24,815 nucleotides of DNA. It comes from an uncultured Flavobacteriales bacterium (GTDB taxonomy: Bacteria > Bacteroidota > Bacteroidia > Flavobacteriales > BACL11). The notes below the pieces were generated by a model. It made no database searches. It saw only the letters and a list, made by a program, of their open reading frames with translations, and was not told the DNA's origin. The translations under genes and the position numbers were made by a program. Shown here piece after piece: positions 1-8,566 of the stretch; position 1 is the stretch's first letter; each line of letters begins with the position of its first letter. Where the stretch lies: contig CATMIT010000011.1 in assembly GCA_950069165.1 (NCBI GenBank), positions 1 to 24,815 on the forward strand, read 5' to 3'.

Positions 1-207
1 ATGCTAAAATCCAAAACCCTTTATGATGAAATTTTGATAAATAATTTGTTGGATGCTTTATACAACCCTAACAAAAGATTAAGAACTCCTGCCAAAAAGT
101 ATTTACAATTATTGTATAAAAATGAAGAAGTAAAAAATTGGATTGATAAAGAATTTGAAAAAGATTTAGCTAACTGGCAAATAAAAATATTAAACACCCT
201 CAAATAA
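1..207 (+). CDS. Unrecognised protein, probably the C-terminal part of a longer gene
   Basis: The frame is open from the first base, which happens to be an ATG, to TAA at 205-207. The 68 visible residues are rich in Lys, Leu and Asn and look helical (for example LLDALYNPNKRLRTPAKKYL near residues 16-35), with no Cys, no membrane segment and no motif I recognise. Since the frame reaches the window edge, the true start may lie upstream and this is more likely a C-terminus than a complete small gene. It converges on the ferredoxin gene and ends two bases before a two-way terminator. Function unknown. Confidence 0.5.
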   Translation: MLKSKTLYDEILINNLLDALYNPNKRLRTPAKKYLQLLYKNEEVKNWIDKEFEKDLANWQIKILNTLK

Positions 208-208
208 A

Positions 209-231
209 AAAAGCTTCCAATGGAAGCTTTT
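209..231. terminator. Two-way intrinsic terminator between convergent genes
   Basis: A 10-bp perfect stem (209-218 with 222-231, core AAGCTTCC/GGAAGCTT) with a 3-nt loop is flanked by A's on the left and T's on the right. On the plus strand it is followed by TCTTTTATT, and on the minus strand by a run of seven T's. It can therefore end the gene at 1-207 and the ferredoxin gene coming from the other side. Confidence 0.8.
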
Positions 232-256
232 CTTTTATTAATTCAAGAATCTGTGT

Positions 257-610
257 TTATAAGTGCATCCAGTCTTTCTTTGCTAGCAATTCATCTTCTG
301 TTTCTTCATTATCATCATCAAGTATACAACAATCTACTGGACAAACAGCAGCACATTGTGGTTCATCATGAAATCCCTTACATTCAGTACACTTATCCGT
401 TACAATATAGAAGAACTCATCAGAAAATCCGCCATCTTCTTTTTCATCATCTGCATTTGCAGCACTCCCATTTGGCCGAGTAATAGCACCACTCAAACCC
501 GTTCCATCTGAAAATTTCCATGCTTCATCTGGGGCATAAATAGCATTATTCGGACATTCCGGCTCACAAGCTTCACAATTTATACAGTCATCTGTTATTC
601 TAATAGCCAT
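257..610 (-). CDS. Dicluster 2[4Fe-4S] ferredoxin
   Basis: A 117-residue acidic soluble protein, predicted to be a cytoplasmic low-potential electron carrier. The first cluster motif is C9-x2-C12-x2-C15-x3-C19-P and the second is C74-x2-C77-x8-C86-x3-C90-P, followed by C94/C95. The eight-residue spacing in the second motif is that of the Allochromatium-type dicluster ferredoxins with an asymmetric second cluster. About 50 residues separate the motifs, including an acidic, Gly-rich stretch (residues 46-62) that looks like a loop. The ATG at 608-610 has only A/T-rich sequence before it. It is transcribed divergently from korAB-nuo, whose products would reduce and oxidise a ferredoxin; that this particular ferredoxin serves them is inferred from position. 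Confidence 0.93.
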   Translation of the reverse strand: MAIRITDDCINCEACEPECPNNAIYAPDEAWKFSDGTGLSGAITRPNGSAANADDEKEDGGFSDEFFYIVTDKCTECKGFHDEPQCAAVCPVDCCILDDDNEETEDELLAKKDWMHL

Positions 611-636
611 AATTTTATTTATTAATTTCTAAGTTG

Positions 637-644
637 CAAAACTA
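637..644 (-). promoter_or_regulatory. Candidate -7 promoter element for the ferredoxin gene
   Basis: On the minus strand this reads TAGTTTTG, a match to the Bacteroidota -7 consensus TAnnTTTG, 26 nt before the ferredoxin ATG. No TTG is found at the expected -33 distance, so the call rests on the -7 match and position only. Confidence 0.45.
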
Positions 645-727
645 TTCCTTTTTTTTGTTTTATCTTATACTTATCTGAAATTAATAGACATTCTAAATAA
701 TGTGTAAAAAAAGATAAAATACATGCT

Positions 728-754
728 TTGTTTTTAATAAGGTGTGTATTTTTG
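728..754 (+). promoter_or_regulatory. Candidate promoter of the korAB-nuo operon
   Basis: TTG at 728-730 and TATTTTTG at 747-754 are separated by 16 nt. They match the Bacteroidota TTG / TAnnTTTG promoter, with a spacer one base short of the usual range. The element ends 33 nt before the korA ATG, leaving a short leader. It is the only promoter-like site I found for the roughly 13-kb operon. Confidence 0.6.
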
Positions 755-787
755 CATGCAATTTCTAACTCAACCTAAACATAAAAA

Positions 788-2632
788 ATGAGTACAAAAA
801 ACGCAACAGTAGAACTAGATAAGGTCGTTATTAAATTTGCAGGAGATTCCGGAGACGGAATGCAACTTACAGGCACACAATTTACTAACACATCAGCACT
901 ATTAGGTAATGATTTGGCAACTTTCCCAGATTTCCCTGCTGAAATTAGAGCCCCTCAGGGAACTGTTCCTGGCGTTTCAGGCTTCCAGGTTCATATTGGA
1001 AATACAGAAATTAACACCCCTGGAGATATTGCTGATGTATTAGTTGCTATGAATCCAGCGGCATTAAAAGCAAATAAGAACTCTATAAAGAAGGGGGGAA
1101 CGATTATTGTAAACATTGATAGTTTTGAAAAAAGGGACTTAGAAAAAGCCGGATATGAAACATCTCCTTTAGAAGACAACTCCTTTGAGGGATTCAATAT
1201 TATTGAATCTCCTATCACTTCTTTGACAAGAGAATCATTGAAAGATTCTGGCCTTGATGGAAAAAGTATAGTAAGAAGTAAAAATATGTTTGCCCTTGGT
1301 ATTGTTTATTGGCTTTTTAATCGTCCAATGGAACAAACTGAAAATTTCCTTAAAAAGAAATTTAAATCAAAACCTGAGATAATTAACGCTAATATTAAAG
1401 TCTTGCATGACGGATATAATTATGCGGAAACAATTCAAGCTTTTTCATCATCATATACTATTTTACCTGCTAAAGTACCACCTGGCACTTATAGAAATAT
1501 TATGGGGAATCAAGCGACTGCCTGGGGATTTATGGCTGCCGCTGAGAAAGCTAATCTTCAATTATTTCTAGGGTCATATCCAATAACGCCAGCTTCTGAC
1601 ATCCTACATGAACTATCTAAACATAAAAATCTAGGAGTAAAAACTTTTCAAGCAGAAGATGAAATGGCAGCAATTTGCTCAGCAATGGGTGCTAGCTTTG
1701 CTGGTGCTCTAGGCATTACTACAACATCAGGACCAGGACTAGCCCTCAAAGGAGAGGCGCTTGGGCTAGCAATGATTACTGAACTTCCACTAGTAGTAGT
1801 AAATGTTCAAAGAGGAGGCCCTTCTACGGGATTACCTACAAAAACTGAACAGTCTGATCTTATGCAAGCGCTATATGGCAGAAATGGTGAAAGCCCAGTA
1901 ATAATAGTTGCTGCAAGTACTCCTGCTAATTGTTTTGATTGGGCATTTGAAGCTTCAAGATTAGCTTTAGAACACTCTACGCCTGTAGTGCTATTAACAG
2001 ATGGATATTTAGGTAATGGTGCTGAGCCATGGAAAATGACTAAACTAAAAGATCTTCCCGACATTAAACCATTGCGTATTGATGGAACTGAAAAAGATTA
2101 CCTTCCTTATGCTAGAGAAGAAGATACAGGGGCAAGGAAATTAGCTATTCCTGGAACTAAAGATTTTGAACATAGAATTGGAGGGTTGGAAAAAGAAAAT
2201 CTTACTGGGAATGTGTCTTATGATCCTGAAAATCATGAGCTTATGTGTAGATTAAGAGCTGAAAAAGTAGAAAAAGTTGCAAACTTTATTCCGGAACAAG
2301 AGATAATTGGAGATGCAAATACAGATTTATTGGTGGTTGGTTGGGGAGGTACTTATGGTCATTTGTATTCTACTGTTTCTAAAATGACTCAAGAAAGTAA
2401 AAAGATTGCCTTAACTCAATTTAATTATATTAATCCATTACCAAAAAATACAATTGATATATTTCGTCAAGCTAAAAAGATAGTTGTTTGTGAACTAAAC
2501 AGAGGGCAATTCGTAGACTATCTACGAGCACAATTCCCTGATATCAAATTTAATCAATATAATAAGACTCAAGGACTGCCCTTTACAACTATAGAATTAG
2601 CTCAACATTTTGATAACCTTTTAAATAAATAA
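788..2632 (+). CDS. korA: 2-oxoacid (probably 2-oxoglutarate):ferredoxin oxidoreductase, alpha subunit with fused gamma domain
   Basis: A 614-residue cytoplasmic subunit of an enzyme that oxidatively decarboxylates a 2-oxoacid with CoA and reduces ferredoxin. The N-terminal gamma domain (about residues 12-195) begins with a glycine-rich GDSGDGMQ segment. The alpha/pyrimidine-binding domain begins near residue 240 and carries the family signature YPITPAS at 264-270. A typical C-terminal transketolase-like domain ends the protein. Fusion of gamma with alpha, together with a separate beta subunit and no integral ferredoxin (delta) subunit, is the two-subunit KorAB layout, which needs an external ferredoxin. 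The 2-oxoglutarate specificity is family-based; pyruvate or branched-chain oxoacids cannot be excluded from sequence alone. The gap to korB is one base. Confidence 0.9.
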   Translation: MSTKNATVELDKVVIKFAGDSGDGMQLTGTQFTNTSALLGNDLATFPDFPAEIRAPQGTVPGVSGFQVHIGNTEINTPGDIADVLVAMNPAALKANKNSIKKGGTIIVNIDSFEKRDLEKAGYETSPLEDNSFEGFNIIESPITSLTRESLKDSGLDGKSIVRSKNMFALGIVYWLFNRPMEQTENFLKKKFKSKPEIINANIKVLHDGYNYAETIQAFSSSYTILPAKVPPGTYRNIMGNQATAWGFMAAAEKANLQLFLGSYPITPASDILHELSKHKNLGVKTFQAEDEMAAICSAMGASFAGALGITTTSGPGLALKGEALGLAMITELPLVVVNVQRGGPSTGLPTKTEQSDLMQALYGRNGESPVIIVAASTPANCFDWAFEASRLALEHSTPVVLLTDGYLGNGAEPWKMTKLKDLPDIKPLRIDGTEKDYLPYAREEDTGARKLAIPGTKDFEHRIGGLEKENLTGNVSYDPENHELMCRLRAEKVEKVANFIPEQEIIGDANTDLLVVGWGGTYGHLYSTVSKMTQESKKIALTQFNYINPLPKNTIDIFRQAKKIVVCELNRGQFVDYLRAQFPDIKFNQYNKTQGLPFTTIELAQHFDNLLNK

Positions 2633-2633
2633 A

Positions 2634-3659
2634 ATGGAAGAAACAGTAGCCCCTCCTTTAACCCATAAAGATTTTACTAGCGATCAAGATGTCAGATGGT
2701 GTCCTGGCTGTGGTGATTATGCCATATTAAGTGCTATGAAAAAAGCACTTCCGCAACTAGAACATAAAAAAGAAGATTATGTTTTTGTAGGAGGAATTGG
2801 TTGTGCTGCTAGATTCCCTTACTATATGAATACATATGGATTTCATACTATTCATGGTAGAGCTCCTGCTTTTGCCACAGGTATTAAACTTGCAAATCCT
2901 AAGCTTAGTGTATGGGAAATAACAGGAGATGGTGACGCTCTGGCAATTGGAGGTAATCATTTTATTCATGCGATCAGAAGAAATATCGATATTAATATTT
3001 TGCTTTTCAATAATGAAATTTATGGTCTAACGAAAGGTCAGTTTTCTCCAACATCAAAAAAAGGAATAAAAACACAATCAAATCCTCATGGTATAACTGA
3101 TAAACCTTTTCATCCAGGGAAATTAACACTTGGAGCGAATGGCACTTTCTTTGCTAGGGTAAGTGATACGAATCCAAAAATGATGCAATCAATATTCTTG
3201 TTAGCCGAACAACACAGGGGGACATCAATGATAGAGATCTTGCAAAATTGTGTTATCTTTAATGACAACTGTCATAGTGATGTAACTGGAAAAGATGTAA
3301 AACAGGATGCTCAACTACATCTTGAACATGGAAAACCTATGATATTTGGAAAAGAAAATAATAAAGGCATCATCCTTAATGGGTTAAAACTAGAGGTAGT
3401 AACTATTGGAGAAAATGGAACAACAGAAAATGATGTTTTAATACATGATGCGTATACTGAAGACTCTACTCTACATAATATGTTAACTACAATGTCTTTG
3501 CCTGAATTTCCAGTTGCGGTAGGTGTTATTAGACAAGTGAAGGATATGACTTATGATGATGGAGTAATTGCACAACTTGAATATGAAAAAGAGAATGCAA
3601 AATTTCATAGTGTGGATGAATTGCTAACAAGTGGAGATACCTGGGAAGTTAAAGAATAA
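2634..3659 (+). CDS. korB: 2-oxoacid (probably 2-oxoglutarate):ferredoxin oxidoreductase, beta subunit
   Basis: A 341-residue TPP- and [4Fe-4S]-binding subunit. WCPGCGDY starts at residue 22; C23, C26, C57 (in GIGC) and C206 (in LQNC) correspond to the four cluster ligands described for archaeal two-subunit oxidoreductases. The TPP/Mg motif is GDGDALAIGGNH at 98-109 followed by LFNNEIYGLTKGQ. With KorA it should form the complete enzyme that replaces the NAD-linked 2-oxoglutarate dehydrogenase step or runs beside it. The start is one base after korA, and nuoA begins nine bases after the stop, so the enzyme and complex I are almost certainly co-transcribed. Confidence 0.92.
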   Translation: MEETVAPPLTHKDFTSDQDVRWCPGCGDYAILSAMKKALPQLEHKKEDYVFVGGIGCAARFPYYMNTYGFHTIHGRAPAFATGIKLANPKLSVWEITGDGDALAIGGNHFIHAIRRNIDINILLFNNEIYGLTKGQFSPTSKKGIKTQSNPHGITDKPFHPGKLTLGANGTFFARVSDTNPKMMQSIFLLAEQHRGTSMIEILQNCVIFNDNCHSDVTGKDVKQDAQLHLEHGKPMIFGKENNKGIILNGLKLEVVTIGENGTTENDVLIHDAYTEDSTLHNMLTTMSLPEFPVAVGVIRQVKDMTYDDGVIAQLEYEKENAKFHSVDELLTSGDTWEVKE

Positions 3660-3668
3660 ATAAATCAA

Positions 3669-4019
3669 ATGAATTCAGAAGCTTTAATCTTATTTTTTAT
3701 TGCAGGAATTATAATGGTTGGCGCAGGCATGCTTGCTTCCGATTTATTAGCGCCAAAAAGAAAGAATGCTGTAAAAGAAGAGGCTTATGAATGTGGTATT
3801 CCAACAGAAGGCCCTTCATGGATGCAGTTCAAAGTAGGCTATTATTTGTTTGCTATTTTATTCTTAATTTTTGATGTGGAAACGGTTTTTGTTTTTCCAT
3901 GGGCAGTAGTAATGAAGGAATTAGGAATGGTTGCATTTATTGAAATATTAATCTTCTTTTTCATTTTAGGGCTTGGCCTTATTTATGCTTGGAAGAAAAA
4001 CGCACTAAAATGGGAATAG
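3669..4019 (+). CDS. nuoA: Complex I membrane subunit NuoA
   Basis: A 116-residue protein with three membrane segments (about residues 4-24, 60-80 and 86-108), the usual size and topology for NuoA. It has the conserved YECGIP loop (residues 40-45) and the acidic FDVE motif (68-71) in the second helix, both near the quinone/proton junction of complex I. It is first in the nuo block, nine bases after korB, and its end overlaps the NuoB start. Confidence 0.95.
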   Translation: MNSEALILFFIAGIIMVGAGMLASDLLAPKRKNAVKEEAYECGIPTEGPSWMQFKVGYYLFAILFLIFDVETVFVFPWAVVMKELGMVAFIEILIFFFILGLGLIYAWKKNALKWE

Positions 4020-4585
4020 ATAATCCAAACTTACCAACCCCTGAGCAAAACCCAGAACTTCCAAAAGATTTTCCAGGGGAAGTAATTGCTGCCGGAAATG
4101 GAGGAAATATTGTTGTTACTTCTATTGATACAATTATTAATTGGTCAAGAGCTAATTCGCTATGGCCACTTGTTTTTGGTACTTCTTGTTGTGCTATAGA
4201 GATGATGGCAACTGGTGCATCCAAACACGATTGGGCTCGATTTGGAACTGAAGTAGTAAGAGCCACCCCTAGGCAGGCTGACTTAATTGTGATTGCTGGT
4301 ACAATAGTAAATAAAATGGGGCCAGTACTTAAACGATTGTATGATCAAATGGCAGAACCAAAATACGTTATTGCTATGGGTGCTTGTGCAATATCTGGAG
4401 GACCTTTCTATTATAATTCTTATTCTGTCATTAAAGGTGCTGATCATGTTATTCCTGTTGATGTTTATGTGCCGGGCTGCCCGCCAAGACCAGAAGCATT
4501 ACTTTATGGTATTATGGAGTTACAAAAGAAAATTAAAACAGAATCTATCTCTAACCCAAGAGACCCTATGGGAGATTTTATATAA
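4010..4585 (+). CDS. nuoB: Complex I Fe-S subunit NuoB (N2 cluster)
   Basis: A 191-residue peripheral-arm subunit holding cluster N2, the last electron carrier before quinone. Ligands are visible as the adjacent pair C60-C61 (TSCCAIEMM), C126 (MGACAISGG) and C157 (VPGCPPRP). The N-terminus to about residue 33 is a poorly conserved Pro/Asn-rich extension. I chose the ATG at 4010, which overlaps the nuoA end by 10 bases; an in-frame TTG at 3989 would add seven residues inside nuoA and seems less likely. The stop overlaps the nuoC start as TAATG. Confidence 0.94.
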   Translation: MGIDNPNLPTPEQNPELPKDFPGEVIAAGNGGNIVVTSIDTIINWSRANSLWPLVFGTSCCAIEMMATGASKHDWARFGTEVVRATPRQADLIVIAGTIVNKMGPVLKRLYDQMAEPKYVIAMGACAISGGPFYYNSYSVIKGADHVIPVDVYVPGCPPRPEALLYGIMELQKKIKTESISNPRDPMGDFI

Positions 4586-5049
4586 TGATAAGGGAGGAAT
4601 TAAAAAATAAAATCATTTCGTTTGGTATAGAAATTTCTTTTCCAAAAGAAGATGAAACTCCATTTCTTACACTTAGCGTAAATCCGACTCATTTACATCA
4701 ATTAGCCAAACAACTAAAAGAAGATACAAGTACTTCTTTTGACTATATGTTTTGTCAAACTGGGATTGATTGGCTAGAAAATATGGAAATAGTTTACCAT
4801 TTAAGGTCTACATCTCACGGGCATGAAGTTGTTGTAAGAACACAAATAACCGATAGAGAAAATCCGACAGTGGATTCGGTTTATGATCTTTGGAAAACAG
4901 CTGATTTTCATGAAAGAGAAATTTTTGATTTGCTTGGAGTAAGATTTAATAATCATCCTGATTTAAGAAGAATATTTTTGGATGATGATTGGGAAGGATA
5001 TCCTTTAAGAAAGGATTATGTAGATGAAATTAATATTGTGGAATTGTAA
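4585..5049 (+). CDS. nuoC: Complex I subunit NuoC (30-kDa)
   Basis: A 154-residue peripheral-arm subunit. The C-terminal family signature is clear: ADFHEREIFDLLGV followed by HPDLRRIF and the GYPLRKDY motif. NuoC is separate from NuoD here, unlike the fused NuoCD of some bacteria. Start and stop are both one-base TAATG overlaps with nuoB and nuoD, implying translational coupling. Confidence 0.94.
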   Translation: MIREELKNKIISFGIEISFPKEDETPFLTLSVNPTHLHQLAKQLKEDTSTSFDYMFCQTGIDWLENMEIVYHLRSTSHGHEVVVRTQITDRENPTVDSVYDLWKTADFHEREIFDLLGVRFNNHPDLRRIFLDDDWEGYPLRKDYVDEINIVEL

Positions 5050-6167
5050 TGAGTACTGAGGTGGTAAATGAAATAAAAGAACAGGAGTATTTTATCAATA
5101 TGGGGCCTCAGCACCCATCTACTCATGGCGTTTTGCGTTTGCTTTTATCCTTAGATGGAGAAATCATTAAAAATGTAGAGCCACATCTTGGATATATCCA
5201 CCGTTCTATCGAGAAAATGTGTGAGAAAGATACTTACAAAATGATTGTTCATCTCACTGACAGAATGGATTATCTATCTTGCCATATGAATAATGAAGCT
5301 GTTTGTTTGGCTGTCGAAAAAGGAATAGAGTTAGAGGTATCGGATAGAGTAAAAGTCATCAGAACCATTATGTCCGAACTTACTCGGCTTTCTTCACATC
5401 AGCTTTGGTGGGGGGTTATGGGAATGGATTTAGGAGCTATTACTTCTTTCCTTTACGGTTTCCGTGATCGAGAAATGATTATCGATATTTTTGAAGAAAC
5501 TTGTGGAGCCAGATTGACTATGAACTACAATGTTCCTGGAGGAGTGATGTTTGATATTCCTAATAATTTCCAAAAAAGAGTAAAGGAGTTCATCATATAT
5601 TTTAAAAAGAAATTACCAGAATATGACGATTTACTTTCTAATAATGTAATTTTCAAGGCAAGGACAGAAGGAGTTGGTATTCTTAGTAAAGAAGATGCTA
5701 TTTCCTATGGTGTAACAGGCCCTTCCGGAAGGGCATCAGGTTTTTCCTGTGATATTAGAAAACAGCATCCTTACAGTGCTTATGACAGAGTTGATTTTAA
5801 AGAAATTTTGTATTCAGAAGGTGATTGTTTTGCAAGATATAAAGCGCGTATTGATGAAATGTGGGAATCTATGTTCATTATTGAACAATTAATTGATAAT
5901 ATTCCAGAAGGAAGTGCAAGAGAAACTACAAGGGCAGTTATAAAATTACCAAAAGGGGAATTTTACCAAAAGGTAGAAACAGCAAGAGGAGAGTTTGGAG
6001 TATACATTATTAGTGATGGTAAAAAAAGTCCTTATCGATTAAAATTTCGCTCGCCAGGATTTTCTACTTTAAATGCATTAAATACCATGGCAAAAGGTAG
6101 CAAAATTGCTGATTTAGTTGCCATAATGTCAACCATTGATTTAGTAATACCAGATATTGATAGATAA
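5049..6167 (+). CDS. nuoD: Complex I quinone-site subunit NuoD (49-kDa)
   Basis: A 372-residue subunit that forms the quinone pocket with NuoB. GPQHPSTHGVLRL (19-31) supplies H26 and DRMDYLS (71-77) supplies Y75; their 49-residue spacing equals that of the quinone-binding His and Tyr in Thermus Nqo4. Further family blocks are MNNEAV, CGARLT and the terminal DIDR. The protein is intact, so quinone reduction should be functional. The stop overlaps nuoH as TAATG; in a 14-subunit operon nuoE, nuoF and nuoG would lie here, and there is no room for them. Confidence 0.95.
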   Translation: MSTEVVNEIKEQEYFINMGPQHPSTHGVLRLLLSLDGEIIKNVEPHLGYIHRSIEKMCEKDTYKMIVHLTDRMDYLSCHMNNEAVCLAVEKGIELEVSDRVKVIRTIMSELTRLSSHQLWWGVMGMDLGAITSFLYGFRDREMIIDIFEETCGARLTMNYNVPGGVMFDIPNNFQKRVKEFIIYFKKKLPEYDDLLSNNVIFKARTEGVGILSKEDAISYGVTGPSGRASGFSCDIRKQHPYSAYDRVDFKEILYSEGDCFARYKARIDEMWESMFIIEQLIDNIPEGSARETTRAVIKLPKGEFYQKVETARGEFGVYIISDGKKSPYRLKFRSPGFSTLNALNTMAKGSKIADLVAIMSTIDLVIPDIDR

Positions 6168-7255
6168 TGAAATTTGACATTTACGACTTTTCTGTGCTGA
6201 CTAAATCCATACATGAATCATTGAATTCTATGATGGGAGAAACTGCCGTTATGATTTCTGAAATGGTAATTGTTGGCATTATTTTCCTTACATTATTTGC
6301 AGTATTGGGTTTAATTTTGGTTTATGTAGAAAGAAAAATTTGTGCTTTTTTTCAGCAAAGATTAGGACCTATGCGTGTTGGCTTTTGGGGAACAGCACAA
6401 ACCCTTGCGGATCTAATAAAACTCTTATTGAAAGAACCGCTTATTACTAAAAATGCGGATAAATTTTTGTTTAACCTTGCTCCATTTGTACTGATTATTG
6501 CATCCTTTATGGCAATGGCCGCTATCCCTTTTGCAAAAGGATTACACGCTTTTGATATTGATATTGGTGTATTTTATATAACCGCTATTTCTTCCATTGG
6601 CGTAGTTGGAGTTTTATTGGCCGGATGGGCATCTAACAACAAATATTCCTTGATTGGAGCAATGCGGAGTGGCGCTCAGATTATCAGTTATGAACTCTCA
6701 GTTGGTCTTTCCCTACTTACTATTATTGTACTGACAGGAAGTTTACAATTTTCTGAAATTATTGAAAGCCAAAGGGAAGGATGGTGGATTTTCAGAGGTC
6801 ATATTCCTGCCCTTATTGCTTTTATTATTTTCCTTATTGCAAGTACTGCTGAAACCAATAGAGGTCCTTTTGATTTAGCAGAAGCAGAATCAGAACTTAC
6901 AGCAGGCTTCCATACAGAATATTCTGGAATGAAATTTGCATTTTTCTTTTTGGCAGAATTTATCAATATGTTTATTGTGGCAGCTATTGGAGCAACTGTA
7001 TTTTTGGGCGGTTGGATGCCACTTCATTTTGGCGCATTAGAAAGTTTTAATGCCATCATGGATTTTATCCCTCCTATTTTTTGGTTTTTCGGCAAAACTG
7101 CTTTTATTATCTTTTTAATGATGTGGTTCAAGTGGACTTTCCCAAGACTGAGAATTGACCAATTACTTACATTGGAGTGGAAATATCTTCTTCCAATTAA
7201 TTTAATTAATATTCTTGTAATGGCCTTTTTTGTATTAATGGGTTGGTATTTTTAA
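6167..7255 (+). CDS. nuoH: Complex I membrane subunit NuoH
   Basis: A 362-residue protein with about eight or nine membrane helices that anchors the peripheral arm and lines the quinone channel. It has the strongly conserved loop YVERKICAFFQQRLGPMRVG (near residues 48-67) and the AETNRGPFDLAEAESELTAG loop (near 228-247), whose acidic residues belong to the path linking quinone reduction to proton pumping. It follows nuoD with a one-base overlap. Confidence 0.95.
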   Translation: MKFDIYDFSVLTKSIHESLNSMMGETAVMISEMVIVGIIFLTLFAVLGLILVYVERKICAFFQQRLGPMRVGFWGTAQTLADLIKLLLKEPLITKNADKFLFNLAPFVLIIASFMAMAAIPFAKGLHAFDIDIGVFYITAISSIGVVGVLLAGWASNNKYSLIGAMRSGAQIISYELSVGLSLLTIIVLTGSLQFSEIIESQREGWWIFRGHIPALIAFIIFLIASTAETNRGPFDLAEAESELTAGFHTEYSGMKFAFFFLAEFINMFIVAAIGATVFLGGWMPLHFGALESFNAIMDFIPPIFWFFGKTAFIIFLMMWFKWTFPRLRIDQLLTLEWKYLLPINLINILVMAFFVLMGWYF

Positions 7256-7258
7256 GCT

Positions 7259-7747
7259 ATGATAAAAAGTATTATAAAATATATAAAAGAAGTGTTGGGA
7301 GGTCTGAAATCCTTATTGAAAGGAATGAGAGTAACTGGTTATTATATTTCTCATCCAAAAGAGATAATTACACAACAATATCCTGAAAATAAGGATACCC
7401 TTAAAATGTTTGATAGATTTAGAGGAGAGGTGATTTTGTTGCATGATGAAAATAACGAACATAGATGTACGGGATGTACGGCATGTGAAGTGGCCTGCCC
7501 TAATGGTTCAATAGAGATTATTAGCGAAAGGGTTTTAAATCCGGAAACTGGAAAGAAAAAGAAAGAAATAGATAAATTTATCTATCATTTATCTATGTGT
7601 ACCATGTGTAATTTATGTATAGAATCTTGCCCAACAGATGCCATAAAAATGGGAAGGAATTTCGAACATGCCGTATTTGATAGAAGTTTGTTGACATCAG
7701 TATTAAACAGACCAGGGTCTAAATTAGCTCCAGGAGTGGAAGACTAA
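7259..7747 (+). CDS. nuoI: Complex I dicluster Fe-S subunit NuoI
   Basis: A 162-residue peripheral subunit carrying clusters N6a and N6b. The motifs are C70-x2-C73-x2-C76-x3-C80-P and C114-x2-C117-x2-C120-x3-C124-P, both complete. With NuoEFG absent, NuoI would be the most exposed Fe-S subunit of the arm and is the likely entry point for electrons from ferredoxin, as proposed for other NuoEFG-less complexes. The N-terminal 60 residues are basic and amphipathic, as usual for membrane docking. It starts three bases after nuoH and overlaps nuoJ as TAATG. Confidence 0.95.
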   Translation: MIKSIIKYIKEVLGGLKSLLKGMRVTGYYISHPKEIITQQYPENKDTLKMFDRFRGEVILLHDENNEHRCTGCTACEVACPNGSIEIISERVLNPETGKKKKEIDKFIYHLSMCTMCNLCIESCPTDAIKMGRNFEHAVFDRSLLTSVLNRPGSKLAPGVED

Positions 7748-8250
7748 TGGAAACGATTATATTTTACATATTATCGCTTGTTATTTTAGTGTTTTCGGTT
7801 CTTACTGTTACCACTAAAAAAATATTAAGAGCAGCCGTTTATTTACTTTTTGTTCTTGGTGCCACTGCTGGAATTTATTTTATGTTTAACTATAATTTTT
7901 TAGCTGCCGTGCAATTAACGGTTTACGCTGGAGGAATTGTGGTGTTAATCATTTTCTCGATTTTACTTACACATCAAATTAATACGGACTTGGATAAAAT
8001 AAATATTAAAAAAATTGCATTAGGAATTATCAGTTCAGGATTGGGAATCTTTTTAGTATTAAGCACTTTAAATAATCACCATTTTGAAGCATCAAATAAA
8101 CAGGCGACTGACAGTACTATTCACGGAATTGGTAGGGCATTACTTTCTTATTCTGATAATGGATATATATTGCCATTTGAGGTGATTTCTGTATTATTAT
8201 TAGCCACAATGATTGGTGCAATTATCATTGCTAAAAAAGTAGAAGAATGA
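7747..8250 (+). CDS. nuoJ: Complex I membrane subunit NuoJ
   Basis: A 167-residue protein with five predicted membrane helices. The glycine-rich segment LTVYAGGIVVLIIFSILL (about residues 57-74) is the signature third helix with the conserved Tyr and Gly pair. It overlaps nuoI (TAATG) and nuoK (ATGA). Confidence 0.93.
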   Translation: METIIFYILSLVILVFSVLTVTTKKILRAAVYLLFVLGATAGIYFMFNYNFLAAVQLTVYAGGIVVLIIFSILLTHQINTDLDKINIKKIALGIISSGLGIFLVLSTLNNHHFEASNKQATDSTIHGIGRALLSYSDNGYILPFEVISVLLLATMIGAIIIAKKVEE

Positions 8251-8564
8251 TAGAAGGAATAAGTATACATCATATTTTAACAGTAACCACAATCATGTTT
8301 TTTATTGGTGCTTATGGCTTCCTTACGCGAAAAAATTTAATCACCATGTTGATGTCTATTGAGCTTGTTTTAAATGCGGTGAACATTAATTTTGTTGCTT
8401 TTAATAAGTATTTATATCCTGAAAATATGCAAGGACACTTTTTTAGCATGTTTATAATTGGGATTGCAGCTGCTGAGGCAGCTGTTGCTATTGCTATAAT
8501 TATTAATATATACCGAAATATTCACAGTATTGATGTGGAAGATATTGAACAAATGAAATATTAA
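8247..8564 (+). CDS. nuoK: Complex I membrane subunit NuoK
   Basis: A 105-residue, three-helix MrpC-like subunit. It has the conserved acidic residues in the membrane: Glu in MSIELVLNAVN (about 36-46) and Glu in AAAEAAVAIAI (about 74-84), both part of the proton path. The start is a four-base ATGA overlap with nuoJ; nuoL begins two bases after the stop. Confidence 0.94.
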   Translation: MIEGISIHHILTVTTIMFFIGAYGFLTRKNLITMLMSIELVLNAVNINFVAFNKYLYPENMQGHFFSMFIIGIAAAEAAVAIAIIINIYRNIHSIDVEDIEQMKY

Positions 8565-8566
8565 TA

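Noticed and set aside
220..483. Plus-strand ORF of 87 residues, rich in His
   Set aside because: It lies opposite the dicluster ferredoxin, whose Cys motifs are clear; the His-rich text comes from reading the acidic Asp/Glu codons backwards.
3989..4009. Earlier TTG start for nuoB
   Set aside because: It would add seven residues inside nuoA. The ATG at 4010 gives a normal NuoB and an overlap of the kind seen across the operon.
6160..6175. Possible degraded nuoE, nuoF or nuoG between nuoD and nuoH
   Set aside because: The two genes overlap by one base, leaving no space even for remnants.
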